5,036 bases of DNA, taken from assembly GCA_030037575.1 (NCBI GenBank), contig JASHRB010000151.1, positions 1 through 5,036 on the forward strand. Reading direction: 5' to 3'. The stretch is from Candidatus Sulfotelmatobacter sp. GTDB lineage: Bacteria > Acidobacteriota > Terriglobia > Terriglobales > Acidobacteriaceae. Shown here in pieces: positions 1 to 5,018 of this stretch. Below the pieces are notes generated by a model. That model was not told the DNA's origin, searched no databases, and saw only the letters and a list, made by a program, of their open reading frames with translations. A program made the translations under genes and the position numbers. Each line of letters starts with the position of its first letter. Positions within the stretch are counted from its first letter, which is position 1.

Positions 1-473
1 CCTTCGTGCAGGCTCTTGCCGGCGTCCTCTTCGAGGTGCACGCGGGTGATGCCGATTCGTTTGCTTCTCGGCTCGGGCTGGTCGGTTTTTGCTTTCTGAT
101 CGTCCCTACGCAGGCTCACTTCAATGTGACCTTCCTGGGCCAGCGGCTGGTCATACTGCGAAATCTGGTATCCCTTGGGCAAATCCGGATAGAAATAATT
201 CTTGCGCGCAAAAATTGACCTGTGGTTGATGCGGCAATTCAGCGCCATGGCGGCCAGCGCGGCGAACTCCACGGCTTTTCGATTCAGTACCGGCAAGGCT
301 CCCGGCAGTCCGAGGCATACCGGACAGACATTCGTATTGGGGGCGGCACCAAATCGAGTCGAGCAGGAACAGAAAATTTTCGATGCCGTCAAAAGCTGGA
401 CGTGAACCTCGAGTCCGATGACCGGTTCATAAGCTGCGCGCGCGGAAACCGAGGGAGCCAGCCAGGGCGACAT
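1..473 (-). CDS. gatB: Asp-tRNA(Asn)/Glu-tRNA(Gln) amidotransferase subunit B, 5' part
   Basis: GatB is the tRNA-binding and kinase subunit of cytosolic GatCAB. It phosphorylates Glu-tRNA(Gln) or Asp-tRNA(Asn), and the product is then amidated with ammonia supplied by GatA. Only the first 157 codons are present; the gene runs off the left edge (family length is about 470-500 residues). Seen in the translation: the family opening IGLEVHVQL at residues 19-27, with Glu22 and His24 in the metal-binding position; a zinc-type cysteine set Cys35, Cys37, Cys50, Cys53 in the CSC...CPVC pattern; the [18 protein letters not shown] block at 91-108; and VHLEEDAGK at 145-153. The ATG at 473 is the first ATG upstream of the conserved core and leaves a 14-residue N-terminal extension. 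No Shine-Dalgarno precedes it; a TATAAT lies 6 nt upstream. The DUF971 gene ends 82 bp upstream on the same strand. Identity is very secure; the start is likely. Confidence 0.96.
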   Translation of the reverse strand, partial: MSPWLAPSVSARAAYEPVIGLEVHVQLLTASKIFCSCSTRFGAAPNTNVCPVCLGLPGALPVLNRKAVEFAALAAMALNCRINHRSIFARKNYFYPDLPKGYQISQYDQPLAQEGHIEVSLRRDDQKAKTDQPEPRSKRIGITRVHLEEDAGKSLHE

Positions 474-479
474 GGGGCA

Positions 480-485
480 ATTATA
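480..485 (-). promoter_or_regulatory. Candidate -10 element for leaderless gatB transcript
   Basis: Read on the minus strand, a perfect TATAAT is followed by 6 nt (TGCCCC) and then the gatB ATG. A start 7 nt downstream of the -10 box would fall on the A of the ATG, giving a leaderless mRNA. No ribosome binding site is visible between this box and the start. I see no good -35 hexamer at 16-19 bp spacing, which weakens the call. It could be a chance AT-rich patch, with gatB read through from the DUF971 gene. Confidence 0.45.
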
Positions 486-518
486 AGGTTCGCGACGGCG
501 GATCTCGGTCCATATGGG

Positions 519-541
519 CGGCTCGAGCCGGTTGACAACCG
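519..541. repeat. Two overlapping short palindromes upstream of gatB
   Basis: CGGCTCGAGCCG (519-530) is a perfect 12-bp palindrome. It overlaps by two bases with CGGTTG-A-CAACCG (529-541), an inverted repeat with 6-bp arms around one central base. Both lie in the 82-bp gap between the DUF971 stop and the gatB start, 34 bp or more upstream of the TATAAT box. No T-run follows on either strand, so this is not a standard intrinsic terminator. An operator, or mutually exclusive RNA hairpins in a read-through transcript, is possible. Function is unknown. Confidence 0.4.
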
Positions 542-555
542 CAAACTCCCGCGCG

Positions 556-945
556 CTAGTTTCCTCGCCGAATGCTCTGGCAGTGGGCGCAGGGGCACAC
601 TTCCCGCAGGTATTTCCAGGAATAGATTCCCAGGTCGTGGTCGTCGTTCCATTGGAAGCGGATCGCATACTTGCCGATGCCTTCCGCCGAAACCGGCTTG
701 GCGGCGGGCTTGAACATGGGCAAGGCTCCGGCGGCAAGCCGGGGCGGGTCGCCGGGTTGGCGATGCGATTTCTCGCGCTCGTCACTGCACATGGCGCAGG
801 GGCAGGCATGGCGTAGAAAAACGAAGGAGTAGTGTGAAACGTGGCCGTCGCGCCATTCGATATCCACGCCGGCACCGGTGGTGAGATTCACCTTTACCGA
901 TCTCGGGTCGGCGGACGCGGTGGGCGCCTGAAGCGGAGACTGCAT
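556..945 (-). CDS. DUF971 / GBBH-like N-terminal domain protein
   Basis: A 129-residue stand-alone protein of the DUF971 family, the domain also found at the N-terminus of gamma-butyrobetaine hydroxylase and in some proteins linked to Fe-S cluster carriers. The biochemical role of stand-alone members is not established. Seen: W31-x-D33-G34-H35, then [10 protein letters not shown] (44-53) with Cys48, Cys50 and Cys53; a less conserved middle (about 55-90); then a C-terminal block with AIRFQW (94-99), [10 protein letters not shown] (106-115) and a second CPCAHC with Cys117, Cys119 and Cys122. The two CPCAxC clusters suggest metal binding (inference). There is no signal peptide or membrane segment, so it is probably cytosolic. 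It lies between a small membrane-protein gene (60-bp gap) and gatB (82-bp gap), all in one direction, so co-transcription is possible. The start ATG at 945 has no Shine-Dalgarno. Family assignment is firm; function is open. Confidence 0.92.
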   Translation of the reverse strand: MQSPLQAPTASADPRSVKVNLTTGAGVDIEWRDGHVSHYSFVFLRHACPCAMCSDEREKSHRQPGDPPRLAAGALPMFKPAAKPVSAEGIGKYAIRFQWNDDHDLGIYSWKYLREVCPCAHCQSIRRGN

Positions 946-951
946 GAATTC

Positions 952-960
952 AGTATCGCA
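952..960 (-). promoter_or_regulatory. Candidate extended -10 in front of the DUF971 gene
   Basis: On the minus strand TGC-GATACT matches an extended -10 (TGn plus a hexamer agreeing with TATAAT at four of six positions). It is followed by 6 nt (GAATTC) and then the DUF971 ATG. The geometry matches the candidate leaderless starts of gatB and rel in this window, and no Shine-Dalgarno is visible. No -35 match is present. This is the weakest of the three. Confidence 0.3.
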
Positions 961-970
961 CAGGCCATTC

Positions 971-984
971 CGCGCTTGGGCGCG
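971..984 (-). other. Short GC-rich hairpin between small ORF and DUF971 gene
   Basis: CGCGC (971-975) and GCGCG (980-984) form a 5-bp stem with a 4-nt loop. It sits in the 60-bp gap after the small membrane-protein gene and before the DUF971 gene. There is no T-run after it on the minus strand, so it could at most weaken read-through. Chance occurrence in GC-rich DNA is quite possible. Confidence 0.22.
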
Positions 985-1005
985 CAGGGGAGCCGATCGG
1001 CAAGG

Positions 1006-1143
1006 CTAGCGCGCGGCGGTTGAAGCTGCCGTCTTGGGGCTGGTGGCCGCGCCAACTGCCAGGCCTCCGACGACGCCGGCGAGAATTCCCATCAGAATCA
1101 GGATAATCGTGCTCTCGACTAAAGTTTTTCCGTGACCCGCCAT
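1006..1143 (-). CDS. Small glycine-zipper single-span membrane protein (45 aa)
   Basis: This short gene encodes 45 residues and ends in TAG. Residues 1-11 are polar with Lys6, His4 and Glu10. Residues about 12-33 form one hydrophobic segment containing TIILILMGILAGVVGG, with glycines at 19, 23, 26, 27 and 31 in a glycine-zipper-like spacing that favours helix packing. The tail (34-45) is rich in Ala, Thr and Ser with Lys37 and a C-terminal Arg. Translation is well supported: AGGAGGAGG (1146-1154) lies 2 nt before the ATG, which also gives a GGAGG 5 nt upstream. It is the first gene of the leftward group before the DUF971 gene, divergent from rpmB with about 110 bp between them. I do not recognise a family. 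By its features it is a small inner-membrane protein, perhaps oligomeric; any function is unknown. Confidence 0.7.
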   Translation of the reverse strand: MAGHGKTLVESTIILILMGILAGVVGGLAVGAATSPKTAASTAAR

Positions 1144-1145
1144 TT

Positions 1146-1154
1146 CCTCCTCCT
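1146..1154 (-). promoter_or_regulatory. Strong Shine-Dalgarno of the small membrane-protein gene
   Basis: AGGAGGAGG followed by AA and then ATG on the minus strand. It is the longest anti-16S complement in the window and the main reason to accept a 45-codon reading frame as a gene. Confidence 0.7.
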
Positions 1155-1183
1155 AGCCCGCTTCAGTGGCTATTTCCGGCAAA

Positions 1184-1212
1184 TTGTCGGCAGCGCCAGA
1201 ATCCGCTAAACT
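1184..1212 (+). promoter_or_regulatory. Candidate sigma-70 promoter of rpmB
   Basis: TTGTCG (1184-1189; four of six match TTGACA) and TAAACT (1207-1212; four of six match TATAAT) are separated by exactly 17 bp. The predicted transcript would start near 1219, leaving a leader of about 34 nt before the rpmB ATG. The site lies in the short divergent region facing the small membrane-protein gene, for which I found no comparable promoter on the other strand. Confidence 0.5.
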
Positions 1213-1233
1213 ATTGCTTTCCACTAGCAGGCG

Positions 1234-1240
1234 AAAGGAA
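1234..1240 (+). promoter_or_regulatory. Widely spaced Shine-Dalgarno of rpmB
   Basis: AAAGGAA ends 12 nt before the rpmB ATG at 1253. The spacing is longer than the usual 5-9 nt, but no better start codon fits the L28 N-terminus. Confidence 0.45.
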
Positions 1241-1252
1241 ATTCTGGCAGTC

Positions 1253-1441
1253 ATGGCCCAACAATGTGAAATATGCGGGAAAAAGCCGCAATCAGGAAAC
1301 CGCATCAGCCACGCGCATAACGTGACCAAGCGGCGCTGGAACATCAATCTGCGCGCCGTTCACGCCCGGGTGGGCGCAACCACCAAGCGCATGCGAGTCT
1401 GCACCTCCTGCCTGCGCAGCGGCAAAGTGGTGAAAGCTTAA
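1253..1441 (+). CDS. rpmB: 50S ribosomal protein L28 (bL28), zinc-binding form
   Basis: bL28 is a small structural protein of the large ribosomal subunit. The 62-residue product is the normal length. It opens with MAQQCEICGKKPQSGNRISH, a typical L28 start, followed by the basic core TKRRWNINLRAV (25-36) and the C-terminal RMRVCTSCLRSGKV. Two CxxC pairs (Cys5/Cys8 and Cys50/Cys53) form the zinc-ribbon (C+) version rather than the cysteine-free paralogue that some bacteria use when zinc is scarce. An in-frame ATG at 1166 would add 29 residues with no L28 similarity and lies upstream of the candidate promoter, so the start at 1253 is preferred. It is the only plus-strand gene here and stands alone, with its stop 2 bp from the stop of the convergent FKBP gene. 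Confidence 0.96.
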   Translation: MAQQCEICGKKPQSGNRISHAHNVTKRRWNINLRAVHARVGATTKRMRVCTSCLRSGKVVKA

Positions 1442-1445
1442 GCTT
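1434..1445. repeat. 12-bp palindrome at the rpmB/FKBP stop junction
   Basis: AAGCTTAAGCTT is a perfect palindrome made of two tandem AAGCTT units. It contains the rpmB stop (1439-1441) and the first two template bases of the FKBP stop (1444-1446). The two convergent genes are 2 bp apart. It is not GC-rich and has no T-run, so it is a poor terminator. Confidence 0.6.
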
Positions 1446-1905
1446 ACTGCACGTTCAGCAACTGAATATCGAAGATCAACGTGGCGTTCGGGGGGATCGG
1501 TCCGCCCGGAGTGCCTTCCGCGCCGTACGCCAGCGCGGGAGGAATGTGCAGCTGCCGTTTGCCCCCGACCCTCATTCCCGTCACCCCTTCTTCCCACCCC
1601 CTGATCACTTCGCCGTTACCGATAATGAAATCGAAAGGCTTGCCCGCATCCACAGAGCTGTCAAACTTCCTACCGTTCGTCAGCCAGCCCGTGTAGTGCA
1701 CACGCACGTGGCTTCCTTCTTTTGCGGTTTCACCATTGCCGACGCGGACATCCCAATATTGAAGGCCGTCGTCCGTCTTCACCCCGGGTCCGGTCACATG
1801 CGCTGGCGCTGCCGTGCTGGCGACGGTTCGAGGGGTCGCGCTCTGCGCTCCGGCCACTCCAGTCGTCAGCACCAATGCCAGGGCAATGAATATGTGCTTC
1901 GCCAT
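1444..1905 (-). CDS. Secreted FKBP-type peptidyl-prolyl cis-trans isomerase
   Basis: The enzyme isomerises Xaa-Pro bonds and helps fold exported proteins. The 153-residue precursor has a signal peptide (Lys3, His4, hydrophobic 5-17, likely cut after A18-G19-A20), then a Thr/Ala/Pro-rich linker (about 21-45), then one FKBP domain (about 46-153). FKBP12-type pocket residues are all present: Tyr71 (VHYTG), Phe81-Asp82 (KFDSS), Phe91, Val100-Ile101 and Trp104 (EVIRGWEEGV), Tyr127 (ALAYG), Ile137 and Phe145. It is therefore probably catalytically active and located in the periplasm; there is no lipobox cysteine, so it is not a lipoprotein. The start at 1905 is fixed by GGGAGG 5 nt upstream. ridA ends 83 bp upstream on the same strand. 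The gene converges with rpmB. No obvious promoter of its own was found in the 83-bp gap, so read-through from ridA is possible. Confidence 0.95.
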   Translation of the reverse strand: MAKHIFIALALVLTTGVAGAQSATPRTVASTAAPAHVTGPGVKTDDGLQYWDVRVGNGETAKEGSHVRVHYTGWLTNGRKFDSSVDAGKPFDFIIGNGEVIRGWEEGVTGMRVGGKRQLHIPPALAYGAEGTPGGPIPPNATLIFDIQLLNVQ

Positions 1906-1910
1906 TCTTT

Positions 1911-1916
1911 CCTCCC
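1911..1916 (-). promoter_or_regulatory. Shine-Dalgarno of the FKBP gene
   Basis: GGGAGG on the minus strand, 5 nt (AAAGA) before the ATG at 1905. Strong match and ideal spacing; it decides the start that gives the intact signal peptide. Confidence 0.75.
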
Positions 1917-1960
1917 GCTGTTCACCGTGAGGTTGATCTTGAGGTATGAAATCAGCGCTG

Positions 1961-1975
1961 CCGCGCCGCTCGCGG
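1961..1975 (-). other. GC hairpin in the ridA-FKBP gap
   Basis: CCGCG (1961-1965) and CGCGG (1971-1975) can form a 5-bp stem around a 5-nt loop, 13 bp after the ridA stop on the minus strand. The 8-bp palindrome CAGCGCTG (1953-1960) follows directly. No U-run follows, so it is not a convincing terminator; it might reduce read-through or be chance. Confidence 0.25.
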
Positions 1976-1988
1976 TTCGAAACCCTCT

Positions 1989-2366
1989 TTACTCCAGGGC
2001 GATCACGTCAATCTCCACCAGCACGTCTTTGGGCAAACGAGCGACTTCGACGGTCGAGCGCGCCGGCGGCGCAGAGCTGAAATACTTTGCGTACACCTGA
2101 TTCATGGACGCGAAATCGTTGACGTTTTTTAAGAATACCGTCGAGCGCACCACCTTGCCTAGGCCGCTGCCCGCCGCTTCCAGGATTTCCGACAAATTGC
2201 GCAGCACCCTTTCGGTCTGGGCTGCAATGTCGCCTCCCACCACCTGCTGCGTCGCCGGGTCGATGGCTATCTGCCCCGACGTGAATATGAACCCATTTGC
2301 TTTGATGGCTTGAGAGTAAGGACCGATAGCCTGAGGAGCATCTTTTGTGGAAACAATTGAGCGCAT
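1989..2366 (-). CDS. ridA: RidA family reactive enamine/imine deaminase
   Basis: RidA (YjgF/YER057c/UK114 family) hydrolyses reactive 2-aminoacrylate and related enamines/imines released by PLP enzymes, protecting those enzymes. It acts as a cytosolic homotrimer. The 125-residue product is the normal length. Seen: IVSTKDAPQAIGPYSQA (4-20) at the N-terminus, FIFTSGQIAIDP (26-37), the helix AAQTERVLRNLSEILEAAG, the central VVRSTVFLKN strand, and the family signature PPARSTVEVARLPKDVLVEID near the C-terminus (split here as ARSTVEVARLP then VLVEIDVIA). The Arg in PPARSTVEV is the residue that binds the substrate carboxylate in RidA. A longer frame from 2435 would add 23 residues unlike the family; the ATG at 2366 has AGGAAG just upstream. 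It is followed by the FKBP gene after 83 bp on the same strand. Confidence 0.95.
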   Translation of the reverse strand: MRSIVSTKDAPQAIGPYSQAIKANGFIFTSGQIAIDPATQQVVGGDIAAQTERVLRNLSEILEAAGSGLGKVVRSTVFLKNVNDFASMNQVYAKYFSSAPPARSTVEVARLPKDVLVEIDVIALE

Positions 2367-2369
2367 AAG

Positions 2370-2375
2370 CTTCCT
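2370..2375 (-). promoter_or_regulatory. Shine-Dalgarno of ridA
   Basis: AGGAAG on the minus strand, with AGGA ending 5 nt before the ATG at 2366. It supports this start over the in-frame ATG at 2435. Confidence 0.55.
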
Positions 2376-2381
2376 GGCAGA

Positions 2382-2410
2382 ATTAACGCAGATGAAGCAA
2401 ATGAAGTCAA
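2382..2410 (-). promoter_or_regulatory. Candidate sigma-70 promoter of ridA
   Basis: On the minus strand TTGACT (2410-2405; five of six match TTGACA) and GTTAAT (2387-2382; four of six match TATAAT) are separated by 17 bp. The predicted start lies about 7 nt downstream of the -10 box, near 2375, so the leader would be only about 10 nt and would just contain the Shine-Dalgarno. An inverted repeat (2427-2465) lies 16 bp upstream of the -35. Confidence 0.5.
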
Positions 2411-2426
2411 CCCTTGTCACGGGAGC

Positions 2427-2465
2427 GTCGAGCAAACCTCAGACGATACCACGCCGTTTCTCGAC
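2427..2465. repeat. Bulged 10-bp inverted repeat upstream of the ridA promoter
   Basis: GTCGAG-c-AAAC (2427-2437) pairs with GTTTCTCGAC (2456-2465): ten base pairs with one bulged C (2433) around an 18-nt loop. It lies upstream of the ridA -35. No T-run follows on either strand. It could be an operator for a dimeric regulator or an RNA hairpin in the rel 3' transcript. Confidence 0.4.
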
Positions 2466-2779
2466 CAGGTTCCTGCGCTGAACGAGGGCCGCCGGCAGAC
2501 CTGAACTCAAATCCCGCCCAGAAGAAACCCCTTGGAACCACGGATCGAGAGACGGTTACAGGTGATCAGGAATTCGCGTTTTCGCTCCCTCCCCGGGGCA
2601 GCGGACATAAGGGCAATGTCGCGCTCGCGAATGGCCCAGGTTTCCGGGCGGCATGGAGACAAGGGATGGCGGGGATCGATGTGTGCCGAGAGTGCGCCCA
2701 GCGGCTTGCGAGGGGCGCCGAAATGCACGGACGGATTTAGGGAGTTTGAAACCGGGTGGGGAAATCGCTGAGATTCTCG

Positions 2780-2793
2780 CCGGACGAATCCGG
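2780..2793 (-). terminator. Stem-loop directly after the rel stop codon
   Basis: On the minus strand CCGGA-TTCG-TCCGG forms a 5-bp perfect stem with a UUCG tetraloop, beginning immediately after the TGA (2794-2796). The UUCG loop is known to be unusually stable (best when closed by C-G; here A-U). No U-run follows, so it may be a weak or Rho-assisted terminator or a 3'-end protecting hairpin. Confidence 0.35.
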
Positions 2794-5013
2794 TCATATC
2801 TTCTGCAGTCTCTGCACCTCATGCACACCAGGAATCTTTTTGAGCCCGGCCATGATCGATTCCAGATGCTTGAGATCGGAAATATCGAGCACGATCTCAA
2901 CGCTGGCCTGGCTGTTCGAGGTGTGCGCTCCGATGTTGCGAATATTGCTCTGCGCATCGCCAATCACGCTGGTAATATTCTTCAACATGCCGAAGCGATC
3001 ATCGCAGTACACCGTCAACTTCACCGGATAAGCCGTCGGCGTGCTCTCGTCGCGTCCCCACTCGACCTCGATCTTCCGCTCCGGTTCGTACATCAGATTG
3101 GTCACGTTGGGGCAATTCACGGAATGCACGGCCACACCTTTGCCGCGGGTGATGTAGCCAACGATGCTCTCGCCGCGAATGGGATTACAGCACTTGGCTC
3201 GATAAACCAGCATATCGCCGTGGCCTTTGACCATGATCGCGTTGTGGTCGCCGAAGACCCGGCGCACCACGCTCGCAATCGCGCCGGGTTTGTTGGTGAA
3301 GCCTTCGGCTTCAATATCTCCGGCCATGGACGGCGTAGCCCCGGCCGGGAGCGCGCGGCCGAGCACCTGCCGCGCCGAATATTTTCCGTAGCCGATGCCG
3401 GACAGCAGATCGTCAACCTTGCCCAAACCGTAGCTGCCGGCAACTTTCAGCAGGTCCTCATCTTTAATGTCCTTCAGCGCAATGCGATATTTGCGCGCTT
3501 CCTTCTCAATCAGCTTGCGACCGATTTCAATGGAACGCTCACGCTGGTGCAGGTTGAGCCAGTGCTTGATCTTGTTGCGCGAACGGGATGACTTAACCAG
3601 CCCCAGCCAATCGCGGCTGGGCTTGTGCCCGGCCTGGGTGATGATCTCAACGATGTCTCCGGAATGCAGCTTGTGGCGCAGCGGTACCATGCGGCCGTTG
3701 ACCTTCGCACCCACGCAGCAGTGACCCACTTCGGTGTGAATGGTGTAAGCAAAATCGATGGGGGTAGCGTCGCGCGGCAGGACCACAACCTTGCCTTTGG
3801 GCGAAAATGTGTAAACCTCTTCGGGATAGAGGTCGACCTTCAGGGACGACAAAAATTCGTTGGGATCGCTGACATCCCGCTGCCACTCGACCACCTGCCG
3901 CAGCCATGCCAGTCGCTGCTCATCCTGCGCCGATACCGGGCCGTCTTTATATTTCCAGTGGGCCGCGATGCCCTCTTCGGCCATCTTGTGCATCTCTTCG
4001 GTGCGAATCTGGATCTCGAACGGAGTTCCCTCTTGGGTAATCACCGATGTGTGCAGCGACTGATAGAAATTCGGCCGCGGCATCGCAATAAAGTCCTTAA
4101 TGCGCCCCGGCACCGGCCGCCAGATGTTGTGAATGATTCCCAGCACCGCGTAGCAATCCTGCAGCGAGCGCGTGATCACCCGCATCGCGAACAGGTCATA
4201 AACCTGCTCCACGGCGATATGCTGCTTCACCAGCTTTTTGTGAATGCTGTATAGGCGCTTGATACGGCTTTCGACTCTTGCTTGAATTCCCGCTTCTTTC
4301 AGTTTTTCTGCGACGATCGCCTGCACCTTTGCGAGGAACGCCTCGCCCTGTTTGCGCCGCGCGTTCACTGCTGTTTCAACCTGCTCATAGCCCGCTGGAT
4401 CGAGAAACCGGAATCCCAGGTCTTCCAGCTCACCGCGAATCTTACCCATGCCCAGGCGGTGCGCGATGGGAGCGTAAATATCGAGCGTTTCTTCGGCAAT
4501 TTTGCGCTGCCGCTCCGCTTCGAGGTGTTCCAGGGTACGCATGTTGTGCAGGCGATCGGCCAGCTTGATGAGCACGACGCGGATGTCATCCACCATGGCG
4601 AGCATCATCTTGCGCAGGTTTTCGGCCTGCGCTTCTTCGCGCGTGGCAAAGTCGATTTTGCTGATTTTGGTGACCCCTTCGACGATGTGCGCGACTTGCT
4701 CGCCAAACTCTTTACCGATGTCGACGATCGTGACCGAGGTGTCTTCGACTGAGTCGTGCAGCAGCCCCGCGGCAATGGCGACTGGATCCATCTTCATGTC
4801 GGCCAGCACCAGGGCGACTTCCAGGGGATGGACGAGATAAGGCTCGCCCGAGGCCCGGGTCTGGCCCTCATGCACGCGCAGCGAGTAATCGTAGGCTTTT
4901 TTGACGATGGAGAGGTCGTCGTGCGGACGGCTTTCCTGAAGCTGCTTCATCAGCTCGCGAAATTTGGTGAGCGTCAGAGCGGTCGTGGCAATCTGATGCC
5001 GCAGACTCGGCAT
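2794..5013 (-). CDS. rel: Bifunctional (p)ppGpp synthetase/hydrolase (long RSH, Rel/SpoT)
   Basis: Long RSH proteins make (p)ppGpp from ATP and GDP/GTP when uncharged tRNA stalls ribosomes, and hydrolyse it otherwise. The 739 residues carry all expected domains. Hydrolase HD domain (about 36-190): His62 (VHPLEV), His86-Asp87 with Glu90-Asp91 (LLHDSVEDT), Asp153 (LADRLHN). Synthetase (about 235-355): Arg250, Asp273 (YDLFAMRV), the RxKD motif R304-I-K306-D307, NFYQSLHT (315-322), Glu333 (EIQIRT). RxKD rather than ExDD is typical of bifunctional enzymes. TGS (about 398-460) keeps the tRNA-CCA-contacting His (VGH, 431). After a helical region come the Cys zinc-finger-type domain (Cys608, Cys609, His630, Cys634) and a C-terminal ACT domain (about 663-738). 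All catalytic residues for both activities are intact. The start ATG has no Shine-Dalgarno; TATAAT lies 5 nt upstream. It is far from ridA (427 bp) and likely its own transcription unit. Confidence 0.97.
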   Translation of the reverse strand: MPSLRHQIATTALTLTKFRELMKQLQESRPHDDLSIVKKAYDYSLRVHEGQTRASGEPYLVHPLEVALVLADMKMDPVAIAAGLLHDSVEDTSVTIVDIGKEFGEQVAHIVEGVTKISKIDFATREEAQAENLRKMMLAMVDDIRVVLIKLADRLHNMRTLEHLEAERQRKIAEETLDIYAPIAHRLGMGKIRGELEDLGFRFLDPAGYEQVETAVNARRKQGEAFLAKVQAIVAEKLKEAGIQARVESRIKRLYSIHKKLVKQHIAVEQVYDLFAMRVITRSLQDCYAVLGIIHNIWRPVPGRIKDFIAMPRPNFYQSLHTSVITQEGTPFEIQIRTEEMHKMAEEGIAAHWKYKDGPVSAQDEQRLAWLRQVVEWQRDVSDPNEFLSSLKVDLYPEEVYTFSPKGKVVVLPRDATPIDFAYTIHTEVGHCCVGAKVNGRMVPLRHKLHSGDIVEIITQAGHKPSRDWLGLVKSSRSRNKIKHWLNLHQRERSIEIGRKLIEKEARKYRIALKDIKDEDLLKVAGSYGLGKVDDLLSGIGYGKYSARQVLGRALPAGATPSMAGDIEAEGFTNKPGAIASVVRRVFGDHNAIMVKGHGDMLVYRAKCCNPIRGESIVGYITRGKGVAVHSVNCPNVTNLMYEPERKIEVEWGRDESTPTAYPVKLTVYCDDRFGMLKNITSVIGDAQSNIRNIGAHTSNSQASVEIVLDISDLKHLESIMAGLKKIPGVHEVQRLQKI

Positions 5014-5018
5014 ACCGG

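Larger units (their letters stand above)
2388..2793. other. Long gap between rel and ridA without a convincing gene
   Basis: About 400 bp beyond the ridA promoter hold no protein I recognise. Several frames are open on both strands, as is usual for GC-rich non-coding DNA, and none shows a family motif. One minus-strand frame (2507-2797, 96 residues) begins with an ATG that overlaps the rel stop as ATGA. It is rich in Arg, Pro and Ser, shows no recognisable domain, and has no clear ribosome binding site; I rate it unlikely. Structures visible: a stem-loop touching the rel stop (2780-2793), a GC-only 6-bp stem GCGCCC/GGGCGC (2694-2699 with 2713-2718, 13-nt loop), and the bulged inverted repeat at 2427-2465. 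No tRNA or known riboswitch was recognised. It may be the rel 3' UTR plus the ridA control region, or a decayed sequence. Confidence 0.5.

Noticed and set aside
222..713. 163-codon plus-strand open frame
   Set aside because: Antisense to gatB and the DUF971 gene, both clearly identified on the minus strand.
993..1000. 8-bp palindrome CCGATCGG
   Set aside because: Short palindromes of this length are expected by chance in GC-rich DNA, and nothing nearby gives it a role.
1166..1252. N-terminal extension of rpmB from an upstream in-frame ATG
   Set aside because: The added residues do not resemble L28, the canonical L28 start is at 1253, and a plausible promoter lies inside the extension.
1546..2100. 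184-codon plus-strand open frame
   Set aside because: Antisense across both the FKBP gene and the end of ridA; no family resemblance.
2367..2435. N-terminal extension of ridA from the ATG at 2435
   Set aside because: RidA proteins normally begin close to residue 1 of the 2366 start, which also has a ribosome binding site; the extension covers the candidate promoter.
2440..2793. tRNA, riboswitch or insertion-sequence remnant in the rel-ridA gap
   Set aside because: No cloverleaf with a T-loop consensus, no known aptamer core, and no paired terminal repeats or transposase motifs could be found by eye.
2653..3591. 312-codon plus-strand open frame
   Set aside because: It lies antisense to the certain rel gene over most of its length, has no recognisable motif, and reflects codon bias of the true frame.
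3625..4254. 209-codon plus-strand open frame
   Set aside because: Entirely antisense to rel catalytic and TGS domains, where the minus-strand protein is unmistakable.
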